A stretch of 49,926 nt of DNA, taken from the NCBI GenBank assembly GCA_937873175.1, contig CALMVT010000027.1, positions 1-49,926 of the forward strand, written 5' to 3'. Positions 17,069 to 24,549 of this stretch are shown here, piece after piece. Under the pieces are notes generated by a model. That model was not told the DNA's origin. It worked only from the letters and a program-made list of their open reading frames with translations, and ran no database searches. A program made the translations under genes and the position numbers. The first letter of the stretch is position 1; each line of letters opens with the position of its first letter. Source of the stretch: an uncultured Acetobacteraceae bacterium (GTDB lineage Bacteria; Pseudomonadota; Alphaproteobacteria; Acetobacterales; Acetobacteraceae).

Positions 17069-17821
17069 CTATGCGCAGCGGCCCCCATCCACCGGGAGCA
17101 GCACGCCGGTGATGAAGCTGGAAGCGTCCTCGGCAAGCCACAGGCAGGCGTTGGCGATGTCAGCCGGCGTGCTCATGCGGCCGAGCGGGATGGTGGACAG
17201 GAAGCGGGCGCGGTTCGCCGGGGTGTCCGGGACGCCCATGAACTCGGTCAGCAGGTTGGTGGCGCCGATCACCGGGCACACCGAGTTGACCCGGATGTTG
17301 TCGGGGGCAAGCTCGGTCGCCATGCATTGCGTGATGGTGTTCACCGCGCCCTTGCTCCCGTTGTACCACACGAGGCCAGGGCGCGGCCGGATGCCGGCGG
17401 TGCTGCTGATGTTGATCAGCGACCCGCCCCGGCCCTGCCGCTGCATGGCCGGCACGGCCGCCTGCGCCATCCAGTAGATCGACTTGACGTTCACGGCGTA
17501 AACCCGGTCGAACTCGTCCACGCCCACATCCAGCATCGGGCGGTTGCGGTGCGTGGTGCCGGCATTGTTCACCACGATGTCGAGCCCGCCGAAGTGCCGC
17601 GTGGCCGTATCGACCATGGCCTGCACGTCCGGCCCGCGGCTCACGTCGCCGGGCACCGCGACGGCCGCGGCGCCGATGTGGCCCGCGACTGTTTCTGCGG
17701 CCTCAACCCGCAGGTCGGCGCAAACGACCTGCGCCCCTTCCGCGGCGAACAGCCGGGCGATGCCCTCCCCGAACCCGCCGCCCGCGCCGGTCACCAGCGC
17801 CACCTTGCCCTGTAGCCGCAT
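17069..17821 (-). CDS. Short-chain dehydrogenase/reductase
   Basis: 250 residues, a classical SDR. The nucleotide-binding motif is [10 protein letters not shown] near residue 11, followed by Asp at the end of beta-2 (CADL, suggesting NAD preference), NNAG near 87, the catalytic Ser in NISSTAG and the Tyr-x-x-x-Lys pair in YNGSKGA. The C-terminus ends PVDGGRCA. The substrate is not evident. It lies immediately upstream of pdxY on the same strand, so a role on a pyridoxal-like substrate is possible, since some pyridoxal 4-dehydrogenases are SDRs of this size, but generic alcohol or sugar substrates are equally open. Confidence 0.92.
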   Translation of the reverse strand: MRLQGKVALVTGAGGGFGEGIARLFAAEGAQVVCADLRVEAAETVAGHIGAAAVAVPGDVSRGPDVQAMVDTATRHFGGLDIVVNNAGTTHRNRPMLDVGVDEFDRVYAVNVKSIYWMAQAAVPAMQRQGRGGSLINISSTAGIRPRPGLVWYNGSKGAVNTITQCMATELAPDNIRVNSVCPVIGATNLLTEFMGVPDTPANRARFLSTIPLGRMSTPADIANACLWLAEDASSFITGVLLPVDGGRCA

Positions 17822-17942
17822 CGCCGTTCCCCCCCTTTGCAGCGGGGCACGCTAATCGCCGGGCACGGCGGCGGCAACGGGGTTGCGGCCCCGCCCGCGC
17901 CCGCTTATCCGGCGTTCTGGACAACCGAGCAGGAGCCTGCCC

Positions 17943-19019
17943 ATGCCCGACCCGTTGCTATTCCAGCCGATTACCTTCCGGTCGGTGACGGCGCGCAACC
18001 GCATCGCGGTTTCGCCGATGTGCCAGTACTGCGCGACAGACGGGCTGGGGGATGACTGGCACATCCAGAACCTCGGCGCCAAGGCGATGGCCGGTCCGGG
18101 CTTCGTGTTCACGGAAGCGACGCACACCTCCGCCATTGGCCGGATCACGCTGGGGTGCCTGGGGCTGTGGGATGCCGAACAGTTGGCATTCCTGCGCCGG
18201 GTCACGAGGCTGATCGAGTACGGCGGGGCGGTGCCGGGCATTCAGATCAGCCATGCCGGGCGCAAGGCCAGCAGCCAGCGGCCGTGGGAAGGCGGGCATG
18301 CCCTGCTGCCGGACGATGGCGGCTGGGTCCCGCTGGCCGCGAGCGCCCTGCCGTTCCATGCCGACGCGATCACGCCGCACGCCATGGATGGGGAAGAAAT
18401 CCGCGGCGTCGTTTCGGAGTTCGCGCATTCCGCCCGGTTGGCGCGGGAAGCCGGGTTCCGCGTGGTGGAGCTGCACGCGGCGCACGGCTACCTGCTGCAT
18501 TCGATGCTGTCGCCGATTTCCAACCAGCGCAATGACCGGTATGGCGGGGACCTGGCCGGGCGCGCGTCCATGCTGATGGAGGTGATCGACGCCGTGCGGG
18601 CGGAGTGGCCCGATGACCTGCCGCTGTTCGTGCGGCTGTCCTGCACCGATTGGATGCCCGGCGGGTTGACCATGGACGACGCGGTGCAGCTCGGCCGCTG
18701 GCTGCGGGCGCGGGGCGACGTGGACCTGATCGACTGTTCCACCGGCGGCGTGTCGCCCGCGGCCCGCATCCCGTCGGTGCATCCGGGCTACCAGGTGCCG
18801 TTCGCTGAGCGGGTGCGGGCCGAGGCGGGGATCGCCACGGGCGCGGTCGGCATGATCCGAGGCGCCGAGCAGGCGGCGGAGATCGTCGCCAATGGTCGCG
18901 CCGACCTGGTGTTCGTCGCGCGGGCCGTGCTGGCAGACCCGGCCTGGACGCTGCGGGCGGCCGAGGCCCTAGGAGTCCGGATCGAGCTCGTCAAGCAGTA
19001 TCAGCGCGCCCGTACCTGA
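17943..19019 (+). CDS. NADPH-dependent ene-reductase, YqjM/NamA type
   Basis: 358 residues, an FMN-binding old yellow enzyme of the thermophilic-like (YqjM) class, which reduces C=C bonds of enones. The class-specific cysteine lies in SPMCQYC (Cys27), the substrate-binding histidines in HAAHGYLLHSMLSP, and the FMN phosphate-binding region in VFVARAVLADPAW near the end. A well-placed AGGAG at 17931-17935 fixes the ATG at 17943. The gene is divergent from the SDR and appears monocistronic. Physiological substrate is unknown, as for most members. Confidence 0.93.
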   Translation: MPDPLLFQPITFRSVTARNRIAVSPMCQYCATDGLGDDWHIQNLGAKAMAGPGFVFTEATHTSAIGRITLGCLGLWDAEQLAFLRRVTRLIEYGGAVPGIQISHAGRKASSQRPWEGGHALLPDDGGWVPLAASALPFHADAITPHAMDGEEIRGVVSEFAHSARLAREAGFRVVELHAAHGYLLHSMLSPISNQRNDRYGGDLAGRASMLMEVIDAVRAEWPDDLPLFVRLSCTDWMPGGLTMDDAVQLGRWLRARGDVDLIDCSTGGVSPAARIPSVHPGYQVPFAERVRAEAGIATGAVGMIRGAEQAAEIVANGRADLVFVARAVLADPAWTLRAAEALGVRIELVKQYQRART

Positions 19020-19045
19020 GACCTTCTGCGCCCAGCCCTGACGGC

Positions 19046-19075
19046 TTGTGGCGCGGTGGCAGACGCGGCTATACC
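19046..19075 (+). promoter_or_regulatory. Candidate promoter of rpmE
   Basis: TTGTGG at 19046-19051 and TATACC at 19070-19075 are separated by 18 bases, a fair match to a housekeeping promoter. The site lies just after the ene-reductase gene and about 50 bases before the rpmE start, where an independent promoter would be expected. Confidence 0.4.
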
Positions 19076-19124
19076 CTGCGGCTTCGCCGCCGGTCGGTAT
19101 CGGCGGCCCCATGGAGCGCATGCT

Positions 19125-19349
19125 ATGAAGCCCGGCATACACCCGGATTACCACGAGATCACCGTCATCATGACCGATGGCACCCAGTTTAAGACGCGCA
19201 CCTGCGCCGGCAAGGCCGGCGACACCATGCGGCTGGACATCGACCCGAAGTCGCACCCTGCCTGGACCGGGGTGCAGCGCCTGATGGACACGGGCGGCCA
19301 GGTTGCCAAGTTCAACAAGAAATTTGCCGGCCTGGGCATCCGCAAGTAG
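19125..19349 (+). CDS. rpmE: Ribosomal protein bL31
   Basis: 74 residues, a component of the large ribosomal subunit at the subunit interface. The start [19 protein letters not shown] and the ending [20 protein letters not shown] are diagnostic. It lacks the CxxC zinc ligands and has a single cysteine, so it is the zinc-free (C-minus) form common in alphaproteobacteria. The ATG at 19125 is preceded by GGAGCG. The gene has its own candidate promoter upstream and a strong intrinsic terminator 32 bases downstream. Confidence 0.96.
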   Translation: MKPGIHPDYHEITVIMTDGTQFKTRTCAGKAGDTMRLDIDPKSHPAWTGVQRLMDTGGQVAKFNKKFAGLGIRK

Positions 19350-19381
19350 CCGCCCGCCGCGCTTTTTTCGCGAAGAACCAG

Positions 19382-19425
19382 GCGCCGCACCCTCTTGAAC
19401 CGGGGTGCGGCGCTTTCTATTTCTT
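19382..19425 (+). terminator. Intrinsic terminator of rpmE
   Basis: GCGCCGCACCC (19382-19392) and GGGTGCGGCGC (19403-19413) form a perfect 11-bp stem with a 10-base loop, followed by the T-rich run TTTCTATTTCTT at 19414-19425. It sits 32 bases after the rpmE stop. The loop and the T-rich run also contain the two boxes of a candidate heat-shock promoter, described separately. Confidence 0.85.
19394..19422 (+). promoter_or_regulatory. Candidate RpoH (sigma-32) promoter of hsp20
   Basis: CTTGAA at 19394-19399 and CTATTT at 19417-19422 are separated by 17 bases. This agrees with the CTTGAA-N17-CTATNT type consensus described for alphaproteobacterial RpoH. The upstream box lies in the loop of the rpmE terminator and the downstream box in its T-run. 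Transcription would begin near 19429, giving a leader of about 95 bases ahead of the small heat-shock gene. Confidence 0.55.
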
Positions 19426-19466
19426 CATCGTTCGAGGCGCCCATCCGGGGCCACGAAGCCTAAATC

Positions 19467-19526
19467 GAACCGGCTCGTTCGGGCGGTTCATCTACAGGAC
19501 CTTGCTTTTTGGAGGTTTATTTTATG
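19467..19526 (+). promoter_or_regulatory. ROSE-like RNA thermometer in the hsp20 leader
   Basis: Two foldable elements precede the hsp20 ATG. GAACCG (19467-19472) pairs with CGGTTC (19484-19489). Further on, CCTTGCTTTTTGGAGG (19500-19515) can fold so that CCTTGC partly occludes the GGAGG ribosome site at 19511-19515. ROSE elements of alphaproteobacterial small heat-shock genes have exactly this UUGCU anti-Shine-Dalgarno segment close to a GGAGG and melt at high temperature. The assignment rests on motif and position, not on a computed fold. Confidence 0.6.
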
Positions 19527-19994
19527 ACGTACGATTTCGCTCCGCTGTTCCGTACTGCCATTGGTTTCGACCGCATGGCCCGCCTCGCCGGCGCGGCCCA
19601 GGAAACGGTGTCGCAGTCCTACCCGCCCTATAACATCGAGCGCATCGGTGACGACAGTTATCGCCTGACTATGGCGGTGGCCGGTTTCGCGCCGGATGAC
19701 CTTGAGCTGACAGTGCGGGAGAACTCGTTGGTCATCACCGGTCGCGTCAAGGCCGAAACTGAGGCTGGCGAAGTTTTGTTCCGCGGCATCGCGGGCCGCG
19801 CGTTTGAGCGTCGGTTCGTGCTGGCTGACCACATCGTGGTCGACGGCGCCGATCTGCAAAACGGCTTGTTGCACGTCGGCCTGAAGCGTGTGGTGCCGGA
19901 GGCGCTGAAGCCCCGCCGCATCCAGATCGGCAGCGCCGCGCAGGCGACGCCGGTGATCGCGAACGACAGCAAGGACGCCTCGCAGGCTGCCTAA
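19524..19994 (+). CDS. Hsp20/IbpA-family small heat-shock protein
   Basis: 156 residues: ATP-independent chaperone that holds unfolding proteins and forms large oligomers. The N-terminus FAPLFRTAIGFDRMARL matches IbpA-type proteins, the alpha-crystallin domain covers about 35-130 (YNIERIGDDSYRLTMAVAGF to LLHVGLKRVVPE) and the C-terminal I-x-I oligomerisation motif is RRIQIG. A near-perfect GGAGG sits 8 bases before the ATG inside the ROSE-like hairpin. A heat-shock promoter candidate lies upstream and an intrinsic terminator follows, so the gene is a stand-alone heat-inducible unit by sequence. Confidence 0.95.
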   Translation: MTYDFAPLFRTAIGFDRMARLAGAAQETVSQSYPPYNIERIGDDSYRLTMAVAGFAPDDLELTVRENSLVITGRVKAETEAGEVLFRGIAGRAFERRFVLADHIVVDGADLQNGLLHVGLKRVVPEALKPRRIQIGSAAQATPVIANDSKDASQAA

Positions 19995-20012
19995 CGGCCG
20001 CGAGTTGGATAA

Positions 20013-20043
20013 GGGCCGGGCCAAATGCCCGGCCCGTTTGCTT
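20013..20043 (+). terminator. Intrinsic terminator of hsp20
   Basis: GGGCCGGGC (20013-20021), loop CAAAT and GCCCGGCCC (20027-20035) make a perfect 9-bp GC stem, followed by GTTTGCTTTC. It lies 18 bases after the hsp20 stop and just before the end of the convergent DUF1192 gene. The T-rich tail is only on the plus-strand side. Confidence 0.75.
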
Positions 20044-20241
20044 TCATGAACGCTTGAATACGCTGTCTGCTGCCGCGCGGTGCCCCTGCTTGCGGGTGAT
20101 CTCCTGCTCCGCCCGGACAATCTCGCTGCGCAGGTCTGCAATGTAGGCTTCCAGTTCCGCAACGCCCAATGCGTCAAGCACCGGTCGCGTAAGCTGCGCC
20201 CTTGGCCGCGGTGCCTCGTCCTCGGTCAACCCGTTCCCCAT
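20044..20241 (-). CDS. DUF1192 family small protein
   Basis: 65 residues with the DUF1192 pattern: an acidic/proline N-terminus (LTEDEAPRPRAQ), then LGVAELEAYIADLRSEIVRAEQEI, a short coiled coil, and a tail ending AADSVFKRS. The family is small, alphaproteobacterial and of unknown function. The ATG at 20241 is chosen because a strong GAGGGAG ribosome site precedes it; a longer frame upstream lacks one. It diverges from trcR with a 119-base gap. Confidence 0.85.
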   Translation of the reverse strand: MGNGLTEDEAPRPRAQLTRPVLDALGVAELEAYIADLRSEIVRAEQEITRKQGHRAAADSVFKRS

Positions 20242-20264
20242 GTGCTCCCTCGTCGACAGATTGC

Positions 20265-20294
20265 TTGACCCTCGGGACACCGCGGGTCCATATC
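20265..20294 (+). promoter_or_regulatory. Candidate promoter of trcR
   Basis: TTGACC at 20265-20270 and CATATC at 20289-20294 are separated by 18 bases, a good -35 and a weak -10. It lies in the divergent region between DUF1192 and trcR and would give a leader of about 60 bases. The spacer contains the small inverted repeat GGAC-N7-GTCC, of unknown meaning. Confidence 0.4.
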
Positions 20295-20360
20295 CCGGTT
20301 TTTCATGTTGGACCGCCTTGCCCCGCTATGGCTGCCGTGCGGCGTCGAAGGACAGAAGTA

Positions 20361-20939
20361 ATGAGCCTCCCGTTGATGCCAAAGGCTACCGCCGTTTGGC
20401 TGATTGAAAAGACCGCGTTGACGTTCACGCAGATTGCCGAGTTCTGCGGCATGCACCCGCTTGAGGTGCAGGCGATTGCCGATGGCGAGGTGGCTCAGGG
20501 CATCGTCGGCTACGACCCGATCGCCAACAGCCAGTTGACCACGGAGGAGATTAAGCGCTGCGAGGCCGATCCCGCGGCGCGTCTCAAGCTGATTCCGGCC
20601 AACAACCCGATCAACAAGCGGTCACGCGGGGCGCGCTACACCCCGGTGGCCAAACGCAACGACCGACCGGACGCCATCGCCTTCGTGATACGGAACTTTC
20701 CGCAATTGAGCGAGGCCCAGGTCATCAAGCTGCTCGGCACGACCAAGGACACCATCCAGAAGGTACGCGAGCGCAGCCATTGGAACAGCACCAACATCAA
20801 GCCGCGCGATCCCGTGATCCTGGGCCTGTGCACGCAAACCGATCTGAACGCGATGGTCACCCAGGCCAATGAGCGTTTAGCGCGCGACGGCAAGGCTGTG
20901 CCGGTTCCTCCTCCTCCCGAAGCCGATGAGGCCGCCTGA
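20361..20939 (+). CDS. trcR: TrcR-like cell-cycle transcriptional regulator (DUF1013)
   Basis: 192 residues with the highly conserved DUF1013 sequence: MPKATAVWLIEKTALTFTQ, then IAEFCGMHPLEVQAIADGE, and ARYTPVAKRNDRPDAIAF. A central helix-turn-helix-like part includes SEAQVIKLLGTTKDTIQKV. The family is nearly confined to alphaproteobacteria and is annotated as a cell-cycle regulator (TrcR); direct functional evidence is limited. The ATG at 20361 has AAGGA upstream. It is probably monocistronic, convergent with a DUF465 gene. Confidence 0.88.
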   Translation: MSLPLMPKATAVWLIEKTALTFTQIAEFCGMHPLEVQAIADGEVAQGIVGYDPIANSQLTTEEIKRCEADPAARLKLIPANNPINKRSRGARYTPVAKRNDRPDAIAFVIRNFPQLSEAQVIKLLGTTKDTIQKVRERSHWNSTNIKPRDPVILGLCTQTDLNAMVTQANERLARDGKAVPVPPPPEADEAA

Positions 20940-20981
20940 ACCAGGCAGGCGGCCCGCAGGCTTGCGCTTGGCCGATCGGGC

Positions 20982-21146
20982 TTAGCTGCGCAACCGCTCC
21001 ATCTCCTCTTTCAGCTTCAGCTTCTCAACCTTGAGCCGCGCCAACGCATCGCTATCCGGCTGGGGGCGCTGGTCCTCGTCCGCGATGCGGTGCTCCAGGG
21101 TCGCATGACGCTCCTTGAGGGTCTCGATGTGGGCCTGCAGGTTCAT
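20982..21146 (-). CDS. DUF465 (YdcH-like) small coiled-coil protein, copy 1
   Basis: 54 residues: MNLQAHIETLKERHATLEH, then RLKVEKLKLKEEMERL. The pattern of a helix, a short acidic turn and a second helix with L-K-x-x-K-L-x-L-K-E-E matches the DUF465/YdcH family of unknown function. The ATG is preceded by GGAGG. A second DUF465 gene lies 194 bases away on the opposite strand, and the two diverge. The short length hides it from many gene finders, but the ribosome site and family match make it secure. Confidence 0.85.
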   Translation of the reverse strand: MNLQAHIETLKERHATLEHRIADEDQRPQPDSDALARLKVEKLKLKEEMERLRS

Positions 21147-21340
21147 GGTGCCTCCTCGTAAATTCGTCTTGCTTAGGCCGCAGCGCCGGCTGCGCCGTCG
21201 CTGCCTGACAACGCTAATATCGCTATGCGGTCGAATGCCATATGAATCGAGAATGACACGAAAACGGGAACGACGGCGAGAGATGCTCCGCCCATCCAAG
21301 TTGCGTGGCATCCAGAAAGTCGCCGTGGTAATGGCACGGC

Positions 21341-21541
21341 ATGCTGACCGACCGTGACTCCCTGCTGCGCCAACTGCACGAACTGCGCAGCGAGCATCGT
21401 GATCTTGACACCGTGATCGCCCGGCTGTCCGAGGCCGGGACAGACCAACTGCACCTGCAGCGGCTCAAGAAGCGCAAGCTGCTGTTGAAGGACGAGCTGT
21501 CCTGGCTGGAAAGCCGGCTGATCCCGGACAACATCGCTTGA
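21341..21541 (+). CDS. DUF465 (YdcH-like) small coiled-coil protein, copy 2
   Basis: 66 residues: a helical hairpin with [19 protein letters not shown] and [19 protein letters not shown], again DUF465. Its last codons and stop (ending RLIPDNIA) are duplicated immediately downstream in the 26-bp tandem repeat. The stop and the next ATG overlap as TGATG, and after a tiny duplicated reading frame a second TGATG begins purE. It is therefore probably translated together with purE. Confidence 0.88.
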   Translation: MLTDRDSLLRQLHELRSEHRDLDTVIARLSEAGTDQLHLQRLKKRKLLLKDELSWLESRLIPDNIA

Positions 21542-21569
21542 TGTTGGTCCCGGACAACATCGCCTGATG
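21522..21569 (+). repeat. 26-bp tandem duplication across a stop/start junction
   Basis: A 22-base segment (21522-21543) recurs with one mismatch at 21548-21569, offset by 26 bases. Each copy ends in TGATG. The duplication creates a frame of eight codons, MLVPDNIA, at 21541-21567 between the DUF465 stop and the purE start. Both junctions keep the one-base overlap of stop and start. Confidence 0.9.
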
Positions 21570-22064
21570 CCGGACTGGGCGACCGCCGCGCAGGTCGGCC
21601 TGATCATGGGCAGCCAGTCCGATTGGGCGACAATGCAGCATGCGGCCGAGGTGCTGACCCGGCTCCACGTCGCACATGAAGCCCGCATCGTGTCGGCGCA
21701 CCGGACGCCTGACCGCCTTTCGGAATACGCCAGGGCGGCCCACGAGCGTGGCTTGCGGGTGATCATTGCCGGGGCTGGCGGCGCCGCGCATCTGCCGGGC
21801 ATGTGTGCGGCCTGGACCTCCCTGCCGGTGCTGGGCGTGCCGGTCGAGAGCCAGGCGCTGAGCGGCATGGACAGCCTGCTGTCCATCGTGCAGATGCCGG
21901 CGGGCGTTCCCGTGGGAACGCTGGCGATTGGCCGGGCGGGCGCGGTGAACGCCGGGCTGCTGGCCGCCGCGATCCTGGCGCTCGCCGACCCGGCGCTTGC
22001 CGCGCGCTTGAACGACCTGCGGGCCGAGCAGACTGCCGCGGTCGCCCACGCGCCCGAGGGCTGA
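21567..22064 (+). CDS. purE: N5-carboxyaminoimidazole ribonucleotide mutase
   Basis: 165 residues, class I PurE. It isomerises N5-CAIR to CAIR in purine synthesis, acting after PurK. Phosphate and substrate-binding motifs are present: [17 protein letters not shown], the conserved histidine in SAHRTPDRL, and [16 protein letters not shown]. The start at 21567 overlaps the stop of the duplicated mini-frame. purK follows after four bases. Confidence 0.96.
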   Translation: MPDWATAAQVGLIMGSQSDWATMQHAAEVLTRLHVAHEARIVSAHRTPDRLSEYARAAHERGLRVIIAGAGGAAHLPGMCAAWTSLPVLGVPVESQALSGMDSLLSIVQMPAGVPVGTLAIGRAGAVNAGLLAAAILALADPALAARLNDLRAEQTAAVAHAPEG

Positions 22065-22068
22065 GGCG

Positions 22069-23199
22069 GTGCCGGCGCTGCCGCCCAACGCGACGATCGG
22101 CATTATCGGCGGCGGCCAGCTCGGCCGCATGTCCGCCATGGCCGCGGCCCGGCTGGGCTACCGCTGCCATATCCTGACGCCGGAGCCGGACAGCCCGGCA
22201 GCCCAGGTCTCGGCCGCCTGCACCTTGGGCGATTACGAGGACCCGGTCGCCTTGCGGCGCTTCGCCGAGGCCGCCGATGTCATCACCTTCGAGTTCGAGA
22301 ACGTGAGCGCCGCCGGGCTGGAGCTGTTGGCCTCCTTACGGCCTGTGCACCCCGCCCCGGCCGTGCTGCGCATCAGTCAGGATCGGGTGCTGGAAAAGAG
22401 CTTTCTGGCCGACGCCGGAGTGCCGACGGCACCGTGGCGAGCGGTGGAGACGCTTCCGGACCTGCACGCCGCCGTGGACGCGCTGGGCCTGCCGGCCGTG
22501 CTGAAAACCACCCGGCTCGGTTATGACGGCAAGGGACAGGCCGTGCTGCAGGCGCGGGAGGACATCGAACCCGCATGGGCGGCGCTCGATCCCAAGCCTT
22601 TGATCCTTGAAGGGTTCGTCAACTACGCTTGCGAGATCAGCGTCATCGTTGCCCGCGGGGCGGACGGCGCCGGCACGGTGTTTGACGCAATGGAGAACCG
22701 GCACCGCGGCGGCATTCTCGACCTCACCTTGGCGCCGGCCCGGGTGGCGCCGGGCACGGCCACCGAGGCGCAACGGGTCGCCTGGCGCGTGGCCGACACG
22801 CTGGCCATGGTCGGCCTGCTGGCGGTGGAGATGTTCGTGGACCCGTCCGGGCGCGTGCTGGTCAACGAGATCGCACCGCGCCCGCATAACTCCGGTCATT
22901 GGACCATCGACGCCTGCCCGGCGAGCCAGTTCGAGCTGCATGTCCGCGCCGTGGCCGGCCTGCCGCTGCCGCCGGGCCGGCGGCATGCGGACGCCGTAAT
23001 GAAGAACCTGGTCGGGCCGGAGGAGGCCGCACTTTGGTCGCAGGTCGTCGCGACCCCCGGCCTGATCCCGCACCTTTACGGCAAGGCAGAGGCTAGGCCC
23101 GGCCGCAAGATGGGCCATGCGACCCGGCTGTTCCCCTTGAACGGCCTACCGGACGACGAAGGCATCCGGCGGGCGCTCGGCTGCCTCGCGCCGGCCTGA
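22069..23199 (+). CDS. purK: N5-carboxyaminoimidazole ribonucleotide synthase
   Basis: 376 residues, ATP-grasp enzyme that carboxylates AIR with ATP and bicarbonate, forming N5-CAIR for PurE. The N-terminal GIIGGGQLGRM loop, the FEFENV motif, the central ATP-grasp (LKTTRLGYDGKGQAV and LILEGFVNYACEISVI) and the C-terminal VNEIAPRPHNSGHWTIDAC are all diagnostic. The start is a GTG four bases after the purE stop, so the pair form one unit. Confidence 0.96.
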   Translation: MPALPPNATIGIIGGGQLGRMSAMAAARLGYRCHILTPEPDSPAAQVSAACTLGDYEDPVALRRFAEAADVITFEFENVSAAGLELLASLRPVHPAPAVLRISQDRVLEKSFLADAGVPTAPWRAVETLPDLHAAVDALGLPAVLKTTRLGYDGKGQAVLQAREDIEPAWAALDPKPLILEGFVNYACEISVIVARGADGAGTVFDAMENRHRGGILDLTLAPARVAPGTATEAQRVAWRVADTLAMVGLLAVEMFVDPSGRVLVNEIAPRPHNSGHWTIDACPASQFELHVRAVAGLPLPPGRRHADAVMKNLVGPEEAALWSQVVATPGLIPHLYGKAEARPGRKMGHATRLFPLNGLPDDEGIRRALGCLAPA

Positions 23200-23289
23200 C
23201 CGGCGCTCCGGCTTGTAGTCGGGCGGGCCAAATGCGATTGTCCCGGCGAAGGCGACGGGCCCGGCTTGGGCCAGCTCAACGAGGACCGC

Positions 23290-24516
23290 ATGGCCAGGAT
23301 CAAGGTGGCAACCCCCGTCGTCGAGCTCGACGGCGATGAGATGACGCGCATCATCTGGGGCTTCATCAAGGACAAGCTGATCCTCCCCTACCTTGATATT
23401 GACCTAAAATACTATGACCTCGGCATCGAATACCGGGACCAGACCGATGACAAGGTCACGGTCGATGCCGCCAACGCCATCAAGCAATACGGCGTCGGCG
23501 TGAAGTGCGCGACCATCACGCCGGACGAGGCCCGGGTCACGGAATTCAAGCTGAAGAAGATGTGGCGCAGCCCGAACGGCACCATCCGCAATATCCTGGA
23601 CGGCACCATCTTCCGCGAACCCATCATCTGCAGCAACGTGCCCCGCCTGGTGCCGCACTGGAGCCATCCCATTGTCATCGGGCGCCACGCCTACGGCGAC
23701 ATCTATCGCGCAACCGAGCGGAGGATCCCCGGACCCGGCAAGGTCACGCTGACCTACCATCCGCCCGGCGGCGAGCCGGAGATCATGGACGTCTTCGACT
23801 TCAAGGGTCCCGGCGTCGCCTTGGGTATGCACAACACCCGTGCGTCCATCGAGGGCTTCGCCCGCGCGAGCTTCAATTACGGCATCGCCCGCAGGTATCC
23901 CGTTTACTTGTCTACCAAGAACACGATCCTGAAAGCCTATGACGGCATGTTCAAGGACGTGTTCCAGGAGATCTACGAGGCCGAGTTCGCGGCCGAGTAC
24001 AAGAAGCTCGGCCTGACCTATGAGCATCGCCTGATCGACGACATGGTGGCCAGCGCGCTCAAGTGGAACGGCGGCTACGTTTGGGCGTGCAAGAACTATG
24101 ACGGCGACGTGGAAAGCGACATCGTGGCCCAGGGCTTCGGCAGCCTCGGCCTGATGACCAGCGTGCTGATGAGCCCGGACGGCAAGACGGTTGAGAGCGA
24201 AGCTGCGCACGGCACGGTGACGCGTCATTACCGCGAGCATCAGAAGGGGCGGGAAACCAGCACCAACCCCATTGCCTCCATCTTTGCCTGGACCCGCGGC
24301 CTGGCCTATCGTGGCCAGTTCGACTCGACGCCCGAAGTCACGCGCTTCGCGGACACCCTGGAACGTGTGTGCGTCGAGACGGTCGAGAGCGGCGCCATGA
24401 CCAAGGACCTTGCCATCCTGATCGGCAAGCAACAGCCGTGGCTCAACACGCAGGACTTCCTGGACCGCATCGACGCCAACCTGCAGGCGGCCATGGCGGT
24501 GTCGAAAGCCGCCTGA
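23290..24516 (+). CDS. icd: NADP-dependent isocitrate dehydrogenase
   Basis: 408 residues of the dimeric, eukaryote-like (type II) IDH found in alphaproteobacteria, oxidising isocitrate to 2-oxoglutarate with NADP. Typical segments are [72 protein letters not shown] and [16 protein letters not shown]. The ATG at 23290 has GAGGA six bases upstream; an earlier start eight codons upstream is unlikely. Confidence 0.97.
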   Translation: MARIKVATPVVELDGDEMTRIIWGFIKDKLILPYLDIDLKYYDLGIEYRDQTDDKVTVDAANAIKQYGVGVKCATITPDEARVTEFKLKKMWRSPNGTIRNILDGTIFREPIICSNVPRLVPHWSHPIVIGRHAYGDIYRATERRIPGPGKVTLTYHPPGGEPEIMDVFDFKGPGVALGMHNTRASIEGFARASFNYGIARRYPVYLSTKNTILKAYDGMFKDVFQEIYEAEFAAEYKKLGLTYEHRLIDDMVASALKWNGGYVWACKNYDGDVESDIVAQGFGSLGLMTSVLMSPDGKTVESEAAHGTVTRHYREHQKGRETSTNPIASIFAWTRGLAYRGQFDSTPEVTRFADTLERVCVETVESGAMTKDLAILIGKQQPWLNTQDFLDRIDANLQAAMAVSKAA

Positions 24517-24549
24517 CACCAGCATACCCGCCGACGTTTTGAAGGAAGA

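Noticed and set aside
20931-20953. 8-bp perfect hairpin at the trcR stop codon
   Set aside because: GCCGCCTG and CAGGCGGC pair well, but no T-run follows on either strand, so it is not called as a terminator.
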